From Siphonodentalium dalli (Eukaryota; Mollusca; Scaphopoda; Gadilida; Siphonodentaliidae): a stretch of DNA of 64,000 nt. Made by a program: the position numbers and the translations under genes. The notes beneath the pieces were generated by a model that worked only from the letters and a program-made list of their open reading frames with translations, was not told the DNA's origin and made no database searches. Shown here piece after piece: positions 31,626 through 44,536 of this stretch (position 1 is the first letter of the stretch; each line of letters opens with the position of its first letter). The stretch covers positions 62,878,893 through 62,942,892 of the forward strand of contig CP136067.1 of NCBI GenBank assembly GCA_032622095.1, written 5' to 3'.

Positions 31626-32327
31626 GCGCGACTGTCTTAGCCACCACACGAAATTGTTGCAATTAACATTCTGGGGATATGAGAGGGGTGTCGAAACAAA
31701 TAATAGTAATTTCGATGAAAATGCTTTATATAGGACTAAGTTCGTTTATGTTACTTCGTTTTCTCGTGCATAAATTAATACAAGCAACAGTTTAGTTGCA
31801 GATTGTTCAGATGCAAAACAGTATACCGTAAGTTTACCCCCCCCCCATGCAACTTATGCTGCGGCTGGAGAAAATGAAGTAACATTGACGAAATTAGTTT
31901 TATATGCACGAACCTTATGACAGGGGTTTGACCTAACACCCACCCCCCCCCCCCCCCAATTTTGGTAAACAAAATTCAACAGTTGGGAGTTTCAAACCTA
32001 ACACACCATCAGTTGGAAAATTGACATCGAAAACATGTTACTAATGGTTACATAGTTTAATGTTTCAACCAGTATTTAGTGTGAAATTTGTTATGACTAA
32101 ATTGGCATTACAGTTGGAAATTCATAACCTTAGAGTTGTGCCCGGTTACCATTTAGATATTTCCAACAGGTGGATAGCTGGTGCAAATAGAACTGTCCCA
32201 AGTTGGGAAATTATTATGGTTGAATTGGGGTGCAGTTAGACATTCCAAGTATTACACCCCAATGGAGACACTATAGTCATGTCCGAGTAACTACGTTTTA
32301 AATATAACTTTGCTCACAGCAACGTAC
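31626..32327. other. Non-coding; C-runs and AGTTGGAAATT repeat blocks
   Basis: C-runs at about 31838-31847 and 31942-31958. The second is followed by AATTTTGGTAAACAAAATTC and AACAGTTGGGAGTTTC, the same order as at 63945-64000. Several AGTTGGAAATT(C) cores follow to 32260. No gene. Confidence 0.5.
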
Positions 32328-32336
32328 GTCGAAATT
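32328..32336. other. Left 9-bp target-site duplication GTCGAAATT
   Basis: Identical to 61856-61864, each directly outside the terminus AGCTCCATGAATT (or complement) of the 29.5-kb element. Confidence 0.8.
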
Positions 32337-32580
32337 AGCTCCATGAATTTCGTTACTAGTTCCCAGTTCCTAATTCCCCGTTCTCAAGATATAATAATAA
32401 TCGTTACTAAATCGCCTATGTAGACATAACCACAGCAGCTACGGGGCCATCCTTTAGGGTTCCTCTTGTGCCACTACCAGTCCATCTAAAAATCACAAAC
32501 TAGGTCACATAAACTTGTCCAGCTGTTCAAAAATTGGGCGTAAGTCGTGCGTGGGGTAAAAATAGGAAATATTTCGTTGC
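32337..32580 (+). repeat. Left terminal inverted repeat of the giant element
   Basis: Its first 55 bases are a unique terminus with GTTCCCAGTTCC; the rest is the first satellite-A unit. It pairs with 61612-61855. Confidence 0.8.
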
Positions 32581-34166
32581 TAAATTCCCTATGTAAACAT
32601 AACCACAGCAGCCACGATGCCATCCTTGTGGATTCTTCTTGTGCCACCACTACTCCATCTAGAAATCACAAACCAAGTCACATACGCCTGTCCAGCTGTT
32701 AAAAAATTGGGCGTAAGTCGTGCGTGGGGTAAAATAGGATATTTTCCGTTGCTAAATTCCTTATTTATTCATATCCACAACAGCCAGGGGGATATCCTTA
32801 TGGATTCCTCTTGTGCCACCATTAGTCCATCTATAAATCACAAACAAGTTCACATACGCTTGTCTAGCTGTTCAACAATTGGGCATAAGTCGTGCGTGGG
32901 GTCAAAATAGGACATTTTTCGTTGCTAAATTCCCTATGTAAACATAACCACAGCAGCCACGATGCCATCCTTGTGGATTCTTCTTGTGCCACCACTAGTC
33001 CATCTAGAAATCACAAACAAAGTCACATACGCCTGTCCAGCTGTTAAAAAAATGGGCGTAAGTCGTGCGTGGGGTAAAATAGGATATTTTCGTTGCTAAA
33101 TTCCTTATTTATTCATATCCACAACAGCCAGGGGGCTATCCTTATGGATTCCTCTTGTGCCACCATTAGTCCATCTATAAATCACAAACAAGTTCACATA
33201 CGCTTGTCTAGCTGTTCAACAATTGGGCGTAAGTCGTGCGTGGGGTCAAAATAATGAAAAAAGGTCATTTTTCGTTGCTAAATCGCATACGTAGGCATAA
33301 CCATAGCAGCCAGGGATGCACCCTTGAGGATTCTTCTTGTGCCACTACTAGTCCATATAAAATCACTAACTGGTTCACATACGCCTGTCCAGCTGTTCAA
33401 AAATTGGGAAGTCGTGCGTGTGTTCAAAATAATGAAAAAAGGTCTTTTTTCGTTGCTAAATTGCCTACGTAGGCATAACCATAGCAGCCAGGGGGCACCC
33501 TTGTGGATTCTTCTTGTACCACCACTAGTCCATCTAGAAATCATAAACTGGTTCACATACGCCTGTCCAGCTGTTCAAAAATTGGGCGCAAGTCGTGCGT
33601 GGGGTCAAAATAATGAAAAAAAGGTAATTTTTCGTTGCTAAATCGCCTGCGTAGGCATAACCATAGCAGCCACGAGGCTATTCTTGTGGATTCTTCTTGT
33701 GCCACCACCAGTCCATCTAAAAATCAAAAACCTAGTCACATACGCCCGTCCAGCTGTTCAAAAATTGGGCTTAAGTCATGCGTGGGGTAAAAGTAGAACG
33801 TTTTCGTTGCTAAACTCCCTATGTAAGCATAACCACAGCAGCCATGGGGCTATCCTTGTGGATTCTTCTTCTGCCACCTCTAGTCCATCTAGAAATTAAA
33901 AATAAAATAAAATGCGCCCGTCCGGCTGTTAAAAAATTGGGCCGAAGTCGTGCGTGGGGTCAAAATAATGAAAAAGGACATTTTTCATTGCTAAATCGCC
34001 TGCGTAGACATAACCGTAGCGGCCACGAGGCTATTCTTGCGGAACCTTCTCCACCACTAGTCCATCTAAAAATTACAAACTAGGTCACATAAACTTGTAC
34101 AGCTGTACAAAATTTGAGCGTAAATCGTGCGTGGGGTAAAAATAATTCATTTTACGTTGCTTAATC
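32392..34166 (+). repeat. Satellite A array, ~172-182 bp units, about ten copies
   Basis: Units run from TAAATCGCC or TAAATTCC through GCATAACCATAGCAGCC, TTGTGCCACCACTAGTCC, AGCTGTTCAAAAATTGGG, AAGTCGTGCGTGGGG to TTTTTCGTTGC. Boundaries at 32581, 32753, 32926, 33097 and 33279 give steps of 172, 173, 171 and 182. Units at 32581/32753 and 32926/33097 form a repeated dimer of about 345 bp (a higher-order repeat). The 60-105 codon frames across it are satellite translations. Confidence 0.9.
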
Positions 34167-34349
34167 CAGCCTGTTCTCATGAAAACCAGCACATTATTTG
34201 CTTATAAGGAACACTATTTTTAGTAGATAATCTGCTTAGAATCGCATCATTTTGAGTCGATAATGTGCAGAAAAGGAGACCCTATTAGTCAAAAAATATC
34301 GACTCATATAGAGGCCATTCTAAGCAGACTATATGCGGACAATGACAAA
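34167..34349 (+). repeat. Palindromic module, copy 1 (left part)
   Basis: Arms ATAATCTGCTTAGAAT...GAGTCGATAATGTGC (34227-34268) and ATCGACTCATATAGAGGCCA...AGCAGACTAT (34295-34332) are inverted around a 26-bp centre containing AAAAGGAGACC. The module recurs inverted at 37800-38160 and 59930-60330. Its continuation here is displaced to 35913-36050 by an insertion. Confidence 0.8.
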
Positions 34350-35912
34350 AACAAGAAAACCATAGTCAGAAATGGTAACGCCACCAAGATCATATTATTA
34401 GCCATAAATATAAATCATAATATAAAATATATTGGTTACATGAATGGACCGCCTCAGAATTCCGTTAAGACAAGTAATTCTTCAAATTATTACAATGAAC
34501 TACGGCTTATAAATTACTGCAGGTTTCTCATTCGCCACACCAGAATGCTTCTAAATGCGGATCAAAGCTAAGAGTGCATGGCACAGCCATTGTTCATAGA
34601 CATTTTACAGATAGCGAGAATGATGCATGCTGGGAACGAAAGTATCCACAGCAAAGCCATGTGCTTACGGCCGCATGCGTTTATTATAGGGGATTTATGG
34701 TGGGCCTATAAAACTAATTATAACTTTGTTATCTGTCATAGTTTATGCGTGAAATTTTAAACATATATACCATGGACATATACCCCTTCCAGAATGTTGA
34801 AAAACATTTTCAGTTTCTCATCGTATTTTTATAGACGAAATAGTCCGAAATTTCAGAAAATTGCGCTAACTGCTCAATGTTTTAATGTGTTACAAAACGT
34901 CTGATAAAAAGAGTTCTATCGGGAATATTCACACCATTTTTTTTCAGAGAACATAGAGTAAACATAGTCCTATCGGGATATCGTAAAGGAGATTAATTAA
35001 AACCCTCAGACTGCCGAAACTGACGACATTAAATTCGCTTTTTCGTGTCCCACGGAAATGAAACTTGTCTGTCCATTGATCACGTTATTTATTTGACATA
35101 GTATTTTTTTTCTGTTGTATTTGAACACTTGTTGCACGTGCAGGCTGCACGATTATAATAACTTCAACCGATAAGCGCCGACTGATACCCGCGCAACAGT
35201 TTGTCTCAAATAAATTGTTATCAAAACGCAGGTTTATGGCCGCGGACATAAGCCGATTAAGTGTAATGTAATTTATCCATGAACTTGACTGAAAAATTGT
35301 GATTCTATCACCATTAGCCACGAAAATGGGACCTCTAAACAGGCAAGTTTGATTTTCGGGGGACACGAACAAGCGAATTTATTGTCGGCAGTTTCGGCAG
35401 TCTGAGGGTTAATTAATCCCGAATTAAACGGAACTACTTTACGATAGTCCGATAGGACTATGTTTACTCTATGCATGTTCTCTGAAAAAATAGTGTGAAT
35501 ATTCCAGATAGAACTCTTTTTATCAGACGTTGTGTAACACCTTAAAACATTGAGCAGTTATAGCGCAAACCGAAATGTGTTGTCTTGCAAGATATCCCAC
35601 CGCTTTAGCTAAATTTACCTTCCTACAATATCCATAAAGAGGATCATATATTATATACCCACGGTATTAATTATAGAATATAAAATATATTGGTTTCGCG
35701 AATGACCAACTCAGAATTCCGTTAAAATAACAATAACAACCAGCACCTATAACGAACCGTTTTACTGGACTTGGCCTACTGGTCGCGTAGTTCCGACTTT
35801 TAAATAAACGGAATTTCCAACTCTATAAATAAAAGCCCCACAAGAATACATTCGCCCTGTCCACCACGCAATATCAAAATCTCAGCAGCTAGATACACCA
35901 CAGGTGGCGTAA
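34350..35912. mobile_element. 1.56-kb insertion within the palindromic module
   Basis: Absent from the two other copies of the module, which read straight from GGACAATGGCAAAA to CCAACCCACGACTT (other strand). It contains a direct repeat with TATAAAATATATTGGTT (34430 and about 35682) and, between these, the foldback 34851-35575. No gene recognised; frames of 60-102 codons lack motifs. Target duplication not resolved. Confidence 0.6.
34851..35575. mobile_element. Foldback element with ~215-bp arms and ~300-bp loop
   Basis: The left arm (34851-35060) and right arm (35362-35575) are complementary, sharing AACTGCTCAATGTTTTAA, AAAAGAGTTCTATC, AACATAG(A)GTAAACATAGTCC and ACTGCCGAAACTG. The loop (35061-35361) contains a 95-codon minus frame without features. 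Confidence 0.75.
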
Positions 35913-36049
35913 TAAGCCAACCCACGACTTTTCAAGTGTATGCTCATCACTGTGGCTCGCGCCATAACACAACATGTCGACTATGACTCCATTATCTGCT
36001 TATTTCAGAATCAAATAATCACTTTATAAATGTACCTATATTTTCGCGA
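35913..36049 (+). repeat. Palindromic module, copy 1 (right part)
   Basis: CCAACCCACGACTTTTCAAG to the start of satellite A, matching the complement of 37800-37975 and 59930-60095. Shared blocks include GACTCCATTATCTGCTTAT and AATCACTTTAT. Confidence 0.75.
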
Positions 36050-37394
36050 TGATATGTTGCTAAATCGCATGCGTTGGCATAACAATAGTAGTCACGGGGC
36101 TATCCTTGTGGAATCTTCTTTAATCACCACTATTCCATCTAAAAATCACAAAGCTAGTCACTTTCGCCCGTCCAGCTGTTCAATAATTGGACGTAAGTCG
36201 TGCGTGGGTTCAAAATAATGGAAAAAAGGTCATTTTTAGTTGCTAAATAACCTGCGTAGGCATAACCATAGAAGCCACAAGGCGATCCTTGTGGATTCTT
36301 CTTGTGCCACCATTAGTCCATTTAGAAATGACAAACTGGTTCACATACGCCTGTCCAGTTGTCAAAAATTGGGCGTAAGTCGTGCGTGGAGTCAAAATAA
36401 TGAAAAAAATTCATTTTCGTTGCTAAATCGCCTGCGTAGGCATAACTGGAGCAACCACGAGGCTATGCTTGTGGAATCTTCTTGTGACACCACTATTCCA
36501 TCTATAAATCACAAAGCAAGTAACATGCGCCCTTCCAGCTATTCACAATTTGGGCGTAAGTCGTGCGTGGGGTCAAAATAATGAAAAAAAGATAATTTTT
36601 CGTTGCTAAATCGCCTGCGTAGTCATAACCATAGCAGCCAGGGAGCTATCCTTGTGGATTATTCTTGTGCCACCACTAGTCCATCTATAAATCACAAAAT
36701 GGTTCACATACGCCTGTCCAGCTGTTCAAAAATTGGGCGTAAGTCGTGCGTGGGGTCAAAATAATTTTAAAAAGGTCATTTTTCGTTGCTAAATAGCCTG
36801 CATAGGCATAACCATAGCAGCTAGGGGGCTATCCTTGTGGATTCTTCTTGTGCCACCACTAATACATCTAGAAATCACAATCTGGTTCACATAGGACTGT
36901 CCAGCTGTTAAAACATTGGGCGTAAGTCTTGCGTGGGGTAAAATAGGACATATTTCGTTGCTAAATTCCATATGTAACCACAGCAGCCACGGGGCTATCC
37001 TTGTGGAATCTTCTTGTGCCACAATTAGTCCATCTAGAAATCACAATCAAGTAACATGCGCCCGTCCAGCTGTTCAAAAATTGGGCGTAGGTCATGCGTG
37101 GGGTCAAAATAATGATAAAAAGGTCATTTTTCGTTGCTAAATCGGCTGCGTAGGCATAACCGTAGCAGCCACGAGGCTATCCTTGTGGAATCTTCATGTG
37201 CCACCACGAGTCCATCTAAAGATTACAAACCTAGTTACATATACCCTCAAAATAATGAAAAAAATGTAATTTTTCGTTGCTAAATCGCCTGCCTAGGCAT
37301 ACCCACAGCAGCCACGAGACTATCCCTGTGGAATCTTCTAGTAAATCTAGAAAACACAAACTAGGTCACATAAACTTGTCCAGTGTTAATAAAT
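36050..37394 (+). repeat. Satellite A array, second block
   Basis: About seven and a half units in the same orientation as 32392-34166, with a shortened unit near 37240 where the TTGGGCG...GTGCG segment is deleted. Confidence 0.85.
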
Positions 37395-38340
37395 TGGGCG
37401 TTATGCCAACGCAGGCGATTTAGCAACGAAAAAATGACATTTTTTTCATTATTTTAACGCCACTCACGCTTATGCCCAATTTTTGAACAGCTGGACAGTC
37501 GTATGTGAACCAGTTTGTAATTTATATATGGATTAGTGGTGGCACAAGACGAATCCACAAGGATAGCCTCGTGGCTGCTATGGTTATGCCTACGCAGGCG
37601 ATTAAGCAACGAAAAATGACATTTTTTTCATTATTTTGACCCCACTCACGACTTACGCCTATTTTTGAACAGCTGGACAGGTGTATGTGAACCAGTTTGT
37701 GATTTCTAGATGGACTAGTGGTGGCATAAGAATACTCGACAAGGATAGCCCCTTGGCTACTATGGTTATGCCAACGCAGGCGATTTAGCAACATACCGTG
37801 GCCAAAATACGCACATAATCGACCTATAATTTTAATTAGGTAAATAAAGTGATTATTTGATTCTGACATAAGCAGATAATGGAGTCACAGTCGTCATGTC
37901 GTGTTATACCGCGACCCACAGTGAAACACATGTTAATGAGCGAATACTTGAAAAGTCGTGGGTCGGCTGAATTTGGTAATTTTCGCACATAATCTGCTTA
38001 GAATCGCCTCTATATGAGTCGATATTGTGACTAAGTGGGTCCCCTTTTCAGCACATTATCGACTCAATATGAGACTATTCTAAGCAGATTATCTACCTGA
38101 AATATTGTTCTTTATAAGCAAATAATGTGTTGGTTTTCAGGATAACAGGCTGGATTAAGCAACGAAAAATGTGTATTTTTACCACACGCACGATTTACGC
38201 CCAATTTTTTAACAGCTGGACAAGCTAATGTGACCTAGTTTGTGATTTTTAGATGGACTAGTGGTGGCACAAGAATAATCCACAAGAATAGACTCGTGGC
38301 CGCTACGGTTATGCCTACGCGATATAGCAACGAAAAATAG
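37395..38340 (-). repeat. Satellite A in reverse orientation with palindromic module copy 2
   Basis: Orientation switches near 37395 (GGGCGTTATGCCAACGCAGG). Inverted satellite units occupy 37395-37800. The palindromic module follows to 38160 (arms 37989-38030 and 38051-38092). A further inverted satellite unit runs to 38340. The switch makes 36050-37394 and 37395-37800 a local inverted repeat. Confidence 0.8.
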
Positions 38341-41300
38341 GTCCGTGAAGTTAGCACAACATTCAACATTCAACATTCGTTCAACATTCGCGTGAAGTTG
38401 GCACAACATTCAACATTCAACATTCGTTCAACATTCGAATTTTCTTGTACATAAGTTTTTTTAACGTGAATGGATTAAGTGGGTCGTATATATAGCACTC
38501 CTATCAAAATTAGAGTAATCGATACTTCGATGCTCATTTTTGAGCAATTTTAACATTCGATTTTTCATGTACGTAAATTGTTTTAACGTGAATGGATTTA
38601 ATGGGTCGTATATATAGCACTCCTATCAAAATGAGTATTCGATATTTCGACGCTCATTTTTGAGCAATTTCAATTCCGGGGGAGAGAGAGGGCACATCAT
38701 ATACGCATGATCGGATCGGGCCCATATATGCAGGCATTGTACCCTGATGGTACTTTAATTATCCATAGGGCCCACGCCTATCATGTGTGGTTTTCGCTGG
38801 CGAATGTTGGACAGAAAGAACATTCAACATTCGTTCAACATTCGCGTGAAGTTGGCACAACATTCAACATTCAACATTCGTTCAACATTCGAATTTTCTT
38901 GTACATAAGTTTTTTTAACGTGAATGGATTAAGTGGGTCGTATATATAGCACTCCTATCAAAATTAGAGTAATCGATACTTCGATGCTCATTTTTGAGCA
39001 ATTTTAACATTCGATTTTTCATGTACGTAAATTGTTTTAACGTGAATGGATTTAATGGGTCGTATATATAGCACTCCTATCAAAATGAGTATTCGATATT
39101 TCGACGCTCATTTTTGAGCAATTTCAATTCCGGGGGAGAGAGAGGGCACATCATATACGCATGATCGGATCGGGCCCATATATGCAGGCATTGTACCCTG
39201 ATGGTACTTTAATTATCCATAGGGCCCACGCCTATCATGTGTGGTTTTCGCTGGCGAATGTTGGACAGAAAGAACATTCAACATTCGTTCAACATTCGCG
39301 TGAAGTTGGCACAACATTCAACATTCAACATTCGTTCAACATTCGAATTTTCTTGTACATAAGTTTTTTTAACGTGAATGGATTAAGTGGGTCGTATATA
39401 TAGCACTCCTATCAAAATTAGAGTAATCGATACTTCGATGCTCATTTTTGAGCAATTTTAACATTCGATTTTTCATGTACGTAAATTGTTTTAACGTGAA
39501 TGGATTTAATGGGTCGTATATATAGCACTCCTATCAAAATGAGTATTCGATATTTCGACGCTCATTTTTGAGCAATTTCAATTCCGGGGGAGAGAGAGGG
39601 CACATCATATACGCATGATCGGATCGGGCCCATATATGCAGGCATTGTACCCTGATGGTACTTTAATTATCCATAGGGCCCACGCCTATCATGTGTGGTT
39701 TTCGCTGGCGAATGTTGGACAGAAAGAACATTCAACATTCGTTCAACATTCGCGTGAAGTTGGCACAACATTCAACATTCAACATTCGTTCAACATTCGA
39801 ATTTTCTTGTACATAAGTTTTTTTAACGTGAATGGATTAAGTGGGTCGTATATATAGCACTCCTATCAAAATTAGAGTAATCGATACTTCGATGCTCATT
39901 TTTGAGCAATTTTAACATTCGATTTTTCATGTACGTAAATTGTTTTAACGTGAATGGATTTAATGGGTCGTATATATAGCACTCCTATCAAAATGAGTAT
40001 TCGATATTTCGACGCTCATTTTTGAGCAATTTCAATTCCGGGGGAGAGAGAGGGCACATCATATACGCATGATCGGATCGGGCCCATATATGCAGGCATT
40101 GTACCCTGATGGTACTTTAATTATCCATAGGGCCCACGCCTATCATGTGTGGTTTTCGCTGGCGAATGTTGGACAGAAAGAACATTCAACATTCGTTCAA
40201 CATTCGCGTGAAGTTGGCACAACATTCAACATTCAACATTCGTTCAACATTCGAATTTTCTTGTACATAAGTTTTTTTAACGTGAATGGATTAAGTGGGT
40301 CGTATATATAGCACTCCTATCAAAATTAGAGTATTCGATACTTCGATGCTCATTTTTGAGCAATTTTAACATTCGATTTTTCATGTACGTAAATTGTTTT
40401 AACGTGAATGGATTTAATGGGTCGTATATATGGCACTCCTATCAAAATGAGTATTCGATATTTCGACGCTCATTTTTGAGCAATTTCAAATCACGCTCAT
40501 TTTTGAGCAATTTCAATTCCGGGGGAAAGAGGGGGCACATCATATACGCATGATCGGATCGGGCCCATATATGCAGGCATTATACCCTGATGGTACTTTA
40601 ATTCTCCATAGGGCCCACGCCTAGCATGTCTGGTTTTCGCTGACGAATGTTGAACAGAAAGAACATGCAACATTCGTTCAACATTCGCGTGAAGTTGGCA
40701 CAACATTCAACATTCAACATTCAACATTCGTTCAACATTCGAATTTTCTTGTACATTTGTTTTTGAACGTGAATGGATTGGGTGGGTCGTATATATAGCA
40801 CCCCTATCAAAATTAGAGTATTCGATACTTCGATGCTCATTTTTGAGCAATTTTAACATTCGATTTTTCTTGTACATAAATTGTTTTAATGTGAATGGAT
40901 TTAGTGGGTCGTATAGATAGCACTCCTATCAAAATGAGTATTGGATACCTCGACGCTCAGTTTTGACCAATTTCAAATCACGCTCATTTTTGAGCAATTT
41001 CAATTCCGGGGGAAAGAGGGGGCACATCATATACGCATGATCGGATCGGGCCCATATATGCAGGCATTATACCCTGATGGAACTTTAATTCTCCATAGGG
41101 CCCACGCCTAGCATGTCTGGTTTTCGCTGACGAATGTTGAACAGAAAGAACATGCAACATTCGTTCAACATTCGCGTGAAGTTGGCACAACATTCAACAT
41201 TCGTTCAACATTCGAATTTTCTTGTACATTTGTTTTGAACGTGAATGGATTGAGTGGGTCGTATATATAGCACCCCTATCAAAATTAGAGTATTCGATAC

Positions 41301-42110
41301 TTCGATGCTCATTTTTGAGCAATTTTAACATTCGATTTTTCTTGTACGTAAATTGTTTTAACGTGAATGGATTTAGTGGGTCGTATATATAGCACTCCTA
41401 TCAAAATGAGTATTCGATATTTCGACGCTCATTTTTGAGCAATTTCAAATCACGCTCATTTTTGAGTAATTTCAATTCCGGGGGAAAGAGGGGGCACATC
41501 ATATACGCATGATCGGTCGGGCCCATATATGCAGGCATTATACCCTGATGGTACTTTAATTCTCCATAGGGCCCACGCCTAGCATGTGTGGTTTTCGCTG
41601 GCGAATGTTGAACAGAAAGAACATGCAGCATTCGTTCAACATTCGAATTTTCTTGTACATTTGTTTTTGAACGTGAATGGATTTAGTGGGTCGTATATAT
41701 AGCACTCCTATCAAAATGAGTATTCAATACTTCGATGCTAATTTTTGAGCAATTTTAACATTCGATTTTTCTTGTACATAAATTGTTTTAACGTGAATGG
41801 ATTTAGTGGGTCGTATATATATAGCACTCCTATCAAAATGAGTATTGGATACTTCGACGCTCATTTTTGAGCAATTTCAATTCCGGAGGAGAGAGAGGGG
41901 CACATCATATACGCATGATCGGTTCGGGCCCATATATGTAGGGACTGTACCCTGATGGTACTTTAATTCTCCATAGGCCCACGCCTATAGCATGTGTGGT
42001 TTTCGCTGGCGAATGTTAAACAGAAAGAACATTCAACATTCGTTCAACATTCGTGTGAAGTTGGCACAACATTCAACATTCGTTCAACATTCGATTTTTC
42101 TTGTTCATAA
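38341..42110 (+). repeat. 454-bp tandem repeat array, plus orientation
   Basis: Four successive units of exactly 454 bp (38.4-40.3 kb) look identical; their 80-codon frames at 38707, 39161, 39615 and 40069 are the same. Later units (to 42110) vary, with 487-bp and shorter periods. Each unit contains two ~121-bp subrepeats (AACGTGAATGGATT(A/T), GGGTCGTATATATAGCACTC, GCTCATTTTTGAGC) and clusters of AACATTC. The frames are not genes: they arise from the repeat and end in AT-rich sequence. Confidence 0.9.
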
Positions 42111-43039
42111 TTTTTTTTTTCCCCCTTCCGCCTACAACCCATTTGTGAAATTTTGAATGTGGTCATGCATGTTACAGTGCAGGACACGATGAAAATGATG
42201 ATGGATATGATCTAGACATTGATTATTTTTTCTCTCTCCGTCTGTCTGCGAGAAATTCACGTTCTTGTTGTTCTCGTTGCTGTAATACTTTTTGGAGCTC
42301 TGCACGTTCAGCTTAATTGCACTTCTGCTATCAGATTATGACTGTTTCTTATGAGCTCCGCAACAAATCAGTCAACAACAAATCAGTTGAATATTTACCA
42401 GTTGTATGTTTTCACAACAATTCAAACTCAGTGGATTCATGCTGATACCAATCACTGACCATTCATCATCGCGTGTCTGTTTATACAACGATATGAAGGG
42501 ATCACACGCGCGTGTTTATACAAACAGTTGATTACCGATAAGGCATGCACACGATAACTGTTTTCTAAAGCCAGAACATCACCGAAATGCTTAGAGTTAA
42601 GTGATAAGAAATCATAATTATATATATGTCCAATTTGAATTCATAAATATAATTTAGAACTGGAAAGTAAAAATTCAAGCATGAGTTTACGGGGTCCGTT
42701 AGGCCTGTTCCAAACGACGGATTTTTGTCGACTCGAATCTAATTGTATTAAATCCGTCGGTGATGCGATTGCGGTCAACTTTGTTTCAAACGGACGCATC
42801 TTCGTCGCGTCGAATATAATGCATCGGTCGATTTATTTAAAGGTGCACCACCGGTTACCGTCACAAAATGGTCATCCGTAGATATATATAGAGCCCTATA
42901 TACCGGTATATTATACATATATGATCATATATACCAAGATGCAGTACAAATTATGTATATGTATATGCGCGATGGTAGCGCGAATATATGTGCACGTGTA
43001 TATATGAGGATGTATATAGTACATATATAGTTATTATTA
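42111..43039. other. Unique sequence between the 454-bp array and the Helitron units
   Basis: It starts with a T/C-run. On the minus strand about 42330-42225 a 29-codon stretch reads AERAELQKVLQQREQQEREF followed by LADRRREKK, a coiled-coil-like end of the kind seen in some transposon-encoded DNA-binding proteins; too short to identify. 42690-42840 holds two diverged blocks around TTCCAAACGACGGATTTTTG. The remainder is TA-rich. Confidence 0.4.
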
Positions 43040-43734
43040 TCTACTATATATTTTGAGAACTACGTATATATGTGTGTGTGTGTATATTTGTCCAAACGGC
43101 TGGCTCGATTGAGCTCAAACTTCCTATATCTAAGGGTAAAATCCCACGGGAATGATCGTCGCGGCGTTTTTGGGGAAGCTCCGACCACCCGTTCTTCACT
43201 CCCAGTCACAAAACGGCTCTGCGGAGTTAATCTGGTTGATAGTTAAAGAGCGTTCCTATCCGCAGTGTCGTTGATAAAGAGCGTATGTGCGTAATGTGAT
43301 TCTTATGTCTGTATACAGACATGAGCGTGTTGTGTGATTTTTACGTACTTAGGGCTTCCTAGGAAAGGGGTTCGGGTAAGTTTTTCCGCCCTAGGTGATC
43401 TTCACCTAGAAACGGGTACCCGAAATGATATATATGTGATCTTCACCTTGAAACGGGTACCCACAAATTATATATATGTGTGTGTCCTTTATAGACTCGA
43501 ACCGATTGAGCTCAAACTTGCTACCTACGAGAAGTGTCATGGACGGGTTAAATTGTGACCCCGACCTGACCTTGACCTTGAAAATGATAAATTCAAGGTC
43601 AAATCGGGTAAAACTGGCGGATTCCGACGAAATTTTACACCTAGGTGCAGCATACGTGTCTCGGAAGCTGTTGCAATTGCTTTTTCGAACAAAGCGAAGG
43701 GACGAATGCCACCTGTGGCGGGCTAACCTGCTAG
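43040..43734 (+). mobile_element. Helitron-like unit 1
   Basis: Starts TCTACTATATATTTTGAGAA (preceded by A) and ends in a CCACctgTGG-type hairpin, CGGGCTAACCTG and CTAG. The 5'-TC, 3'-hairpin and CTRR ends are the Helitron signature. After the start come TA/TG microsatellite and ACGGCTGGCTCGATTGAGC. No Rep/helicase, so non-autonomous. Confidence 0.7.
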
Positions 43735-44536
43735 TCTACCATATATTTTGAGAACTCCGTATATATGTGTGTATGTGGGTACTTCATAGAATCGAAAACG
43801 GCTGGTCGGATCGAGCTCAAATTTCATATATAAGGGTAAAATACGTCCACGTCGCATTTTGGACGAGCTCTGAGCACTCATTCTCCACTCCCAATCATCA
43901 AAATCATCGCAAACGACACTTCGGGGGTTAAGGCATCAACGATCTTTATATTGGCCGTATTTGGAGTCGTTAACCGACTAACGCTCTTTATTGCCATCGA
44001 CGTTGATAAACGGTTAAACATGCGTACGAAACTACGGACGCAAAACGCGAAATGCATTTATCTCGATTAAAAAGGCAGAATAAACGTGTTGTGTGATTCT
44101 TATGTCTGTCGTTCCTAGGAACGGGGGAATTTTCAATCATACCTCTTTTAGGGACGGCTACTGCGTGTTGTGTGAAAACAAAAAATGCGTGTTGTGTGAT
44201 TCTTATGTCTGTCGTTCCTAGGCACGGGGGAAATTTTCATCGGGTCAGTTTTTCCGCCCGATGTACCTTAAATCATACCTCTTTTAGGGACGGGTACTGC
44301 GTGTTTAGTGATTCTTATGTCTTCTTCACCACGGGTAAAATAAGGTCTAATCGGGTAAAATATTGAAAAACCAAAAATGTAATTAAAAAAATTAAAAAAT
44401 CCGGTAAATTAAAAATGCACAATTAACTCATGTTATAAACAAAAAATTAATATTAACTCATTGGGAAAAAAAATTTAAAACATTAAAAATTGTCATGTTT
44501 CTGACGAACGCCGCCAGTGGCGGGCTAACCTGCTAG
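43735..44536 (+). mobile_element. Helitron-like unit 2, joined head-to-tail
   Basis: Starts TCTACCATATATTTTGAG directly after the CTAG of unit 1. Ends CGCCAGTGGCG...CTAG. Interior shares AAGGCAGAAT and TTCTTATGTCTGTCGTTCC blocks with later units. Confidence 0.7.

Noticed and set aside
32617-37140. Many 60-113 codon frames of similar sequence
   Set aside because: Translations of the satellite A unit in one or other frame, with no start, domain or codon pattern of a gene.
38707-40311. Four identical 80-codon frames that could look like a multi-copy gene family
   Set aside because: They are the same stretch of a 454-bp tandem repeat. Their C-termini run through AT-rich subrepeats, and diverged units lose the frame at once.
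38341-42110. CRISPR-like array
   Set aside because: Repeats are contiguous with no unique spacers, and the genome is eukaryotic.
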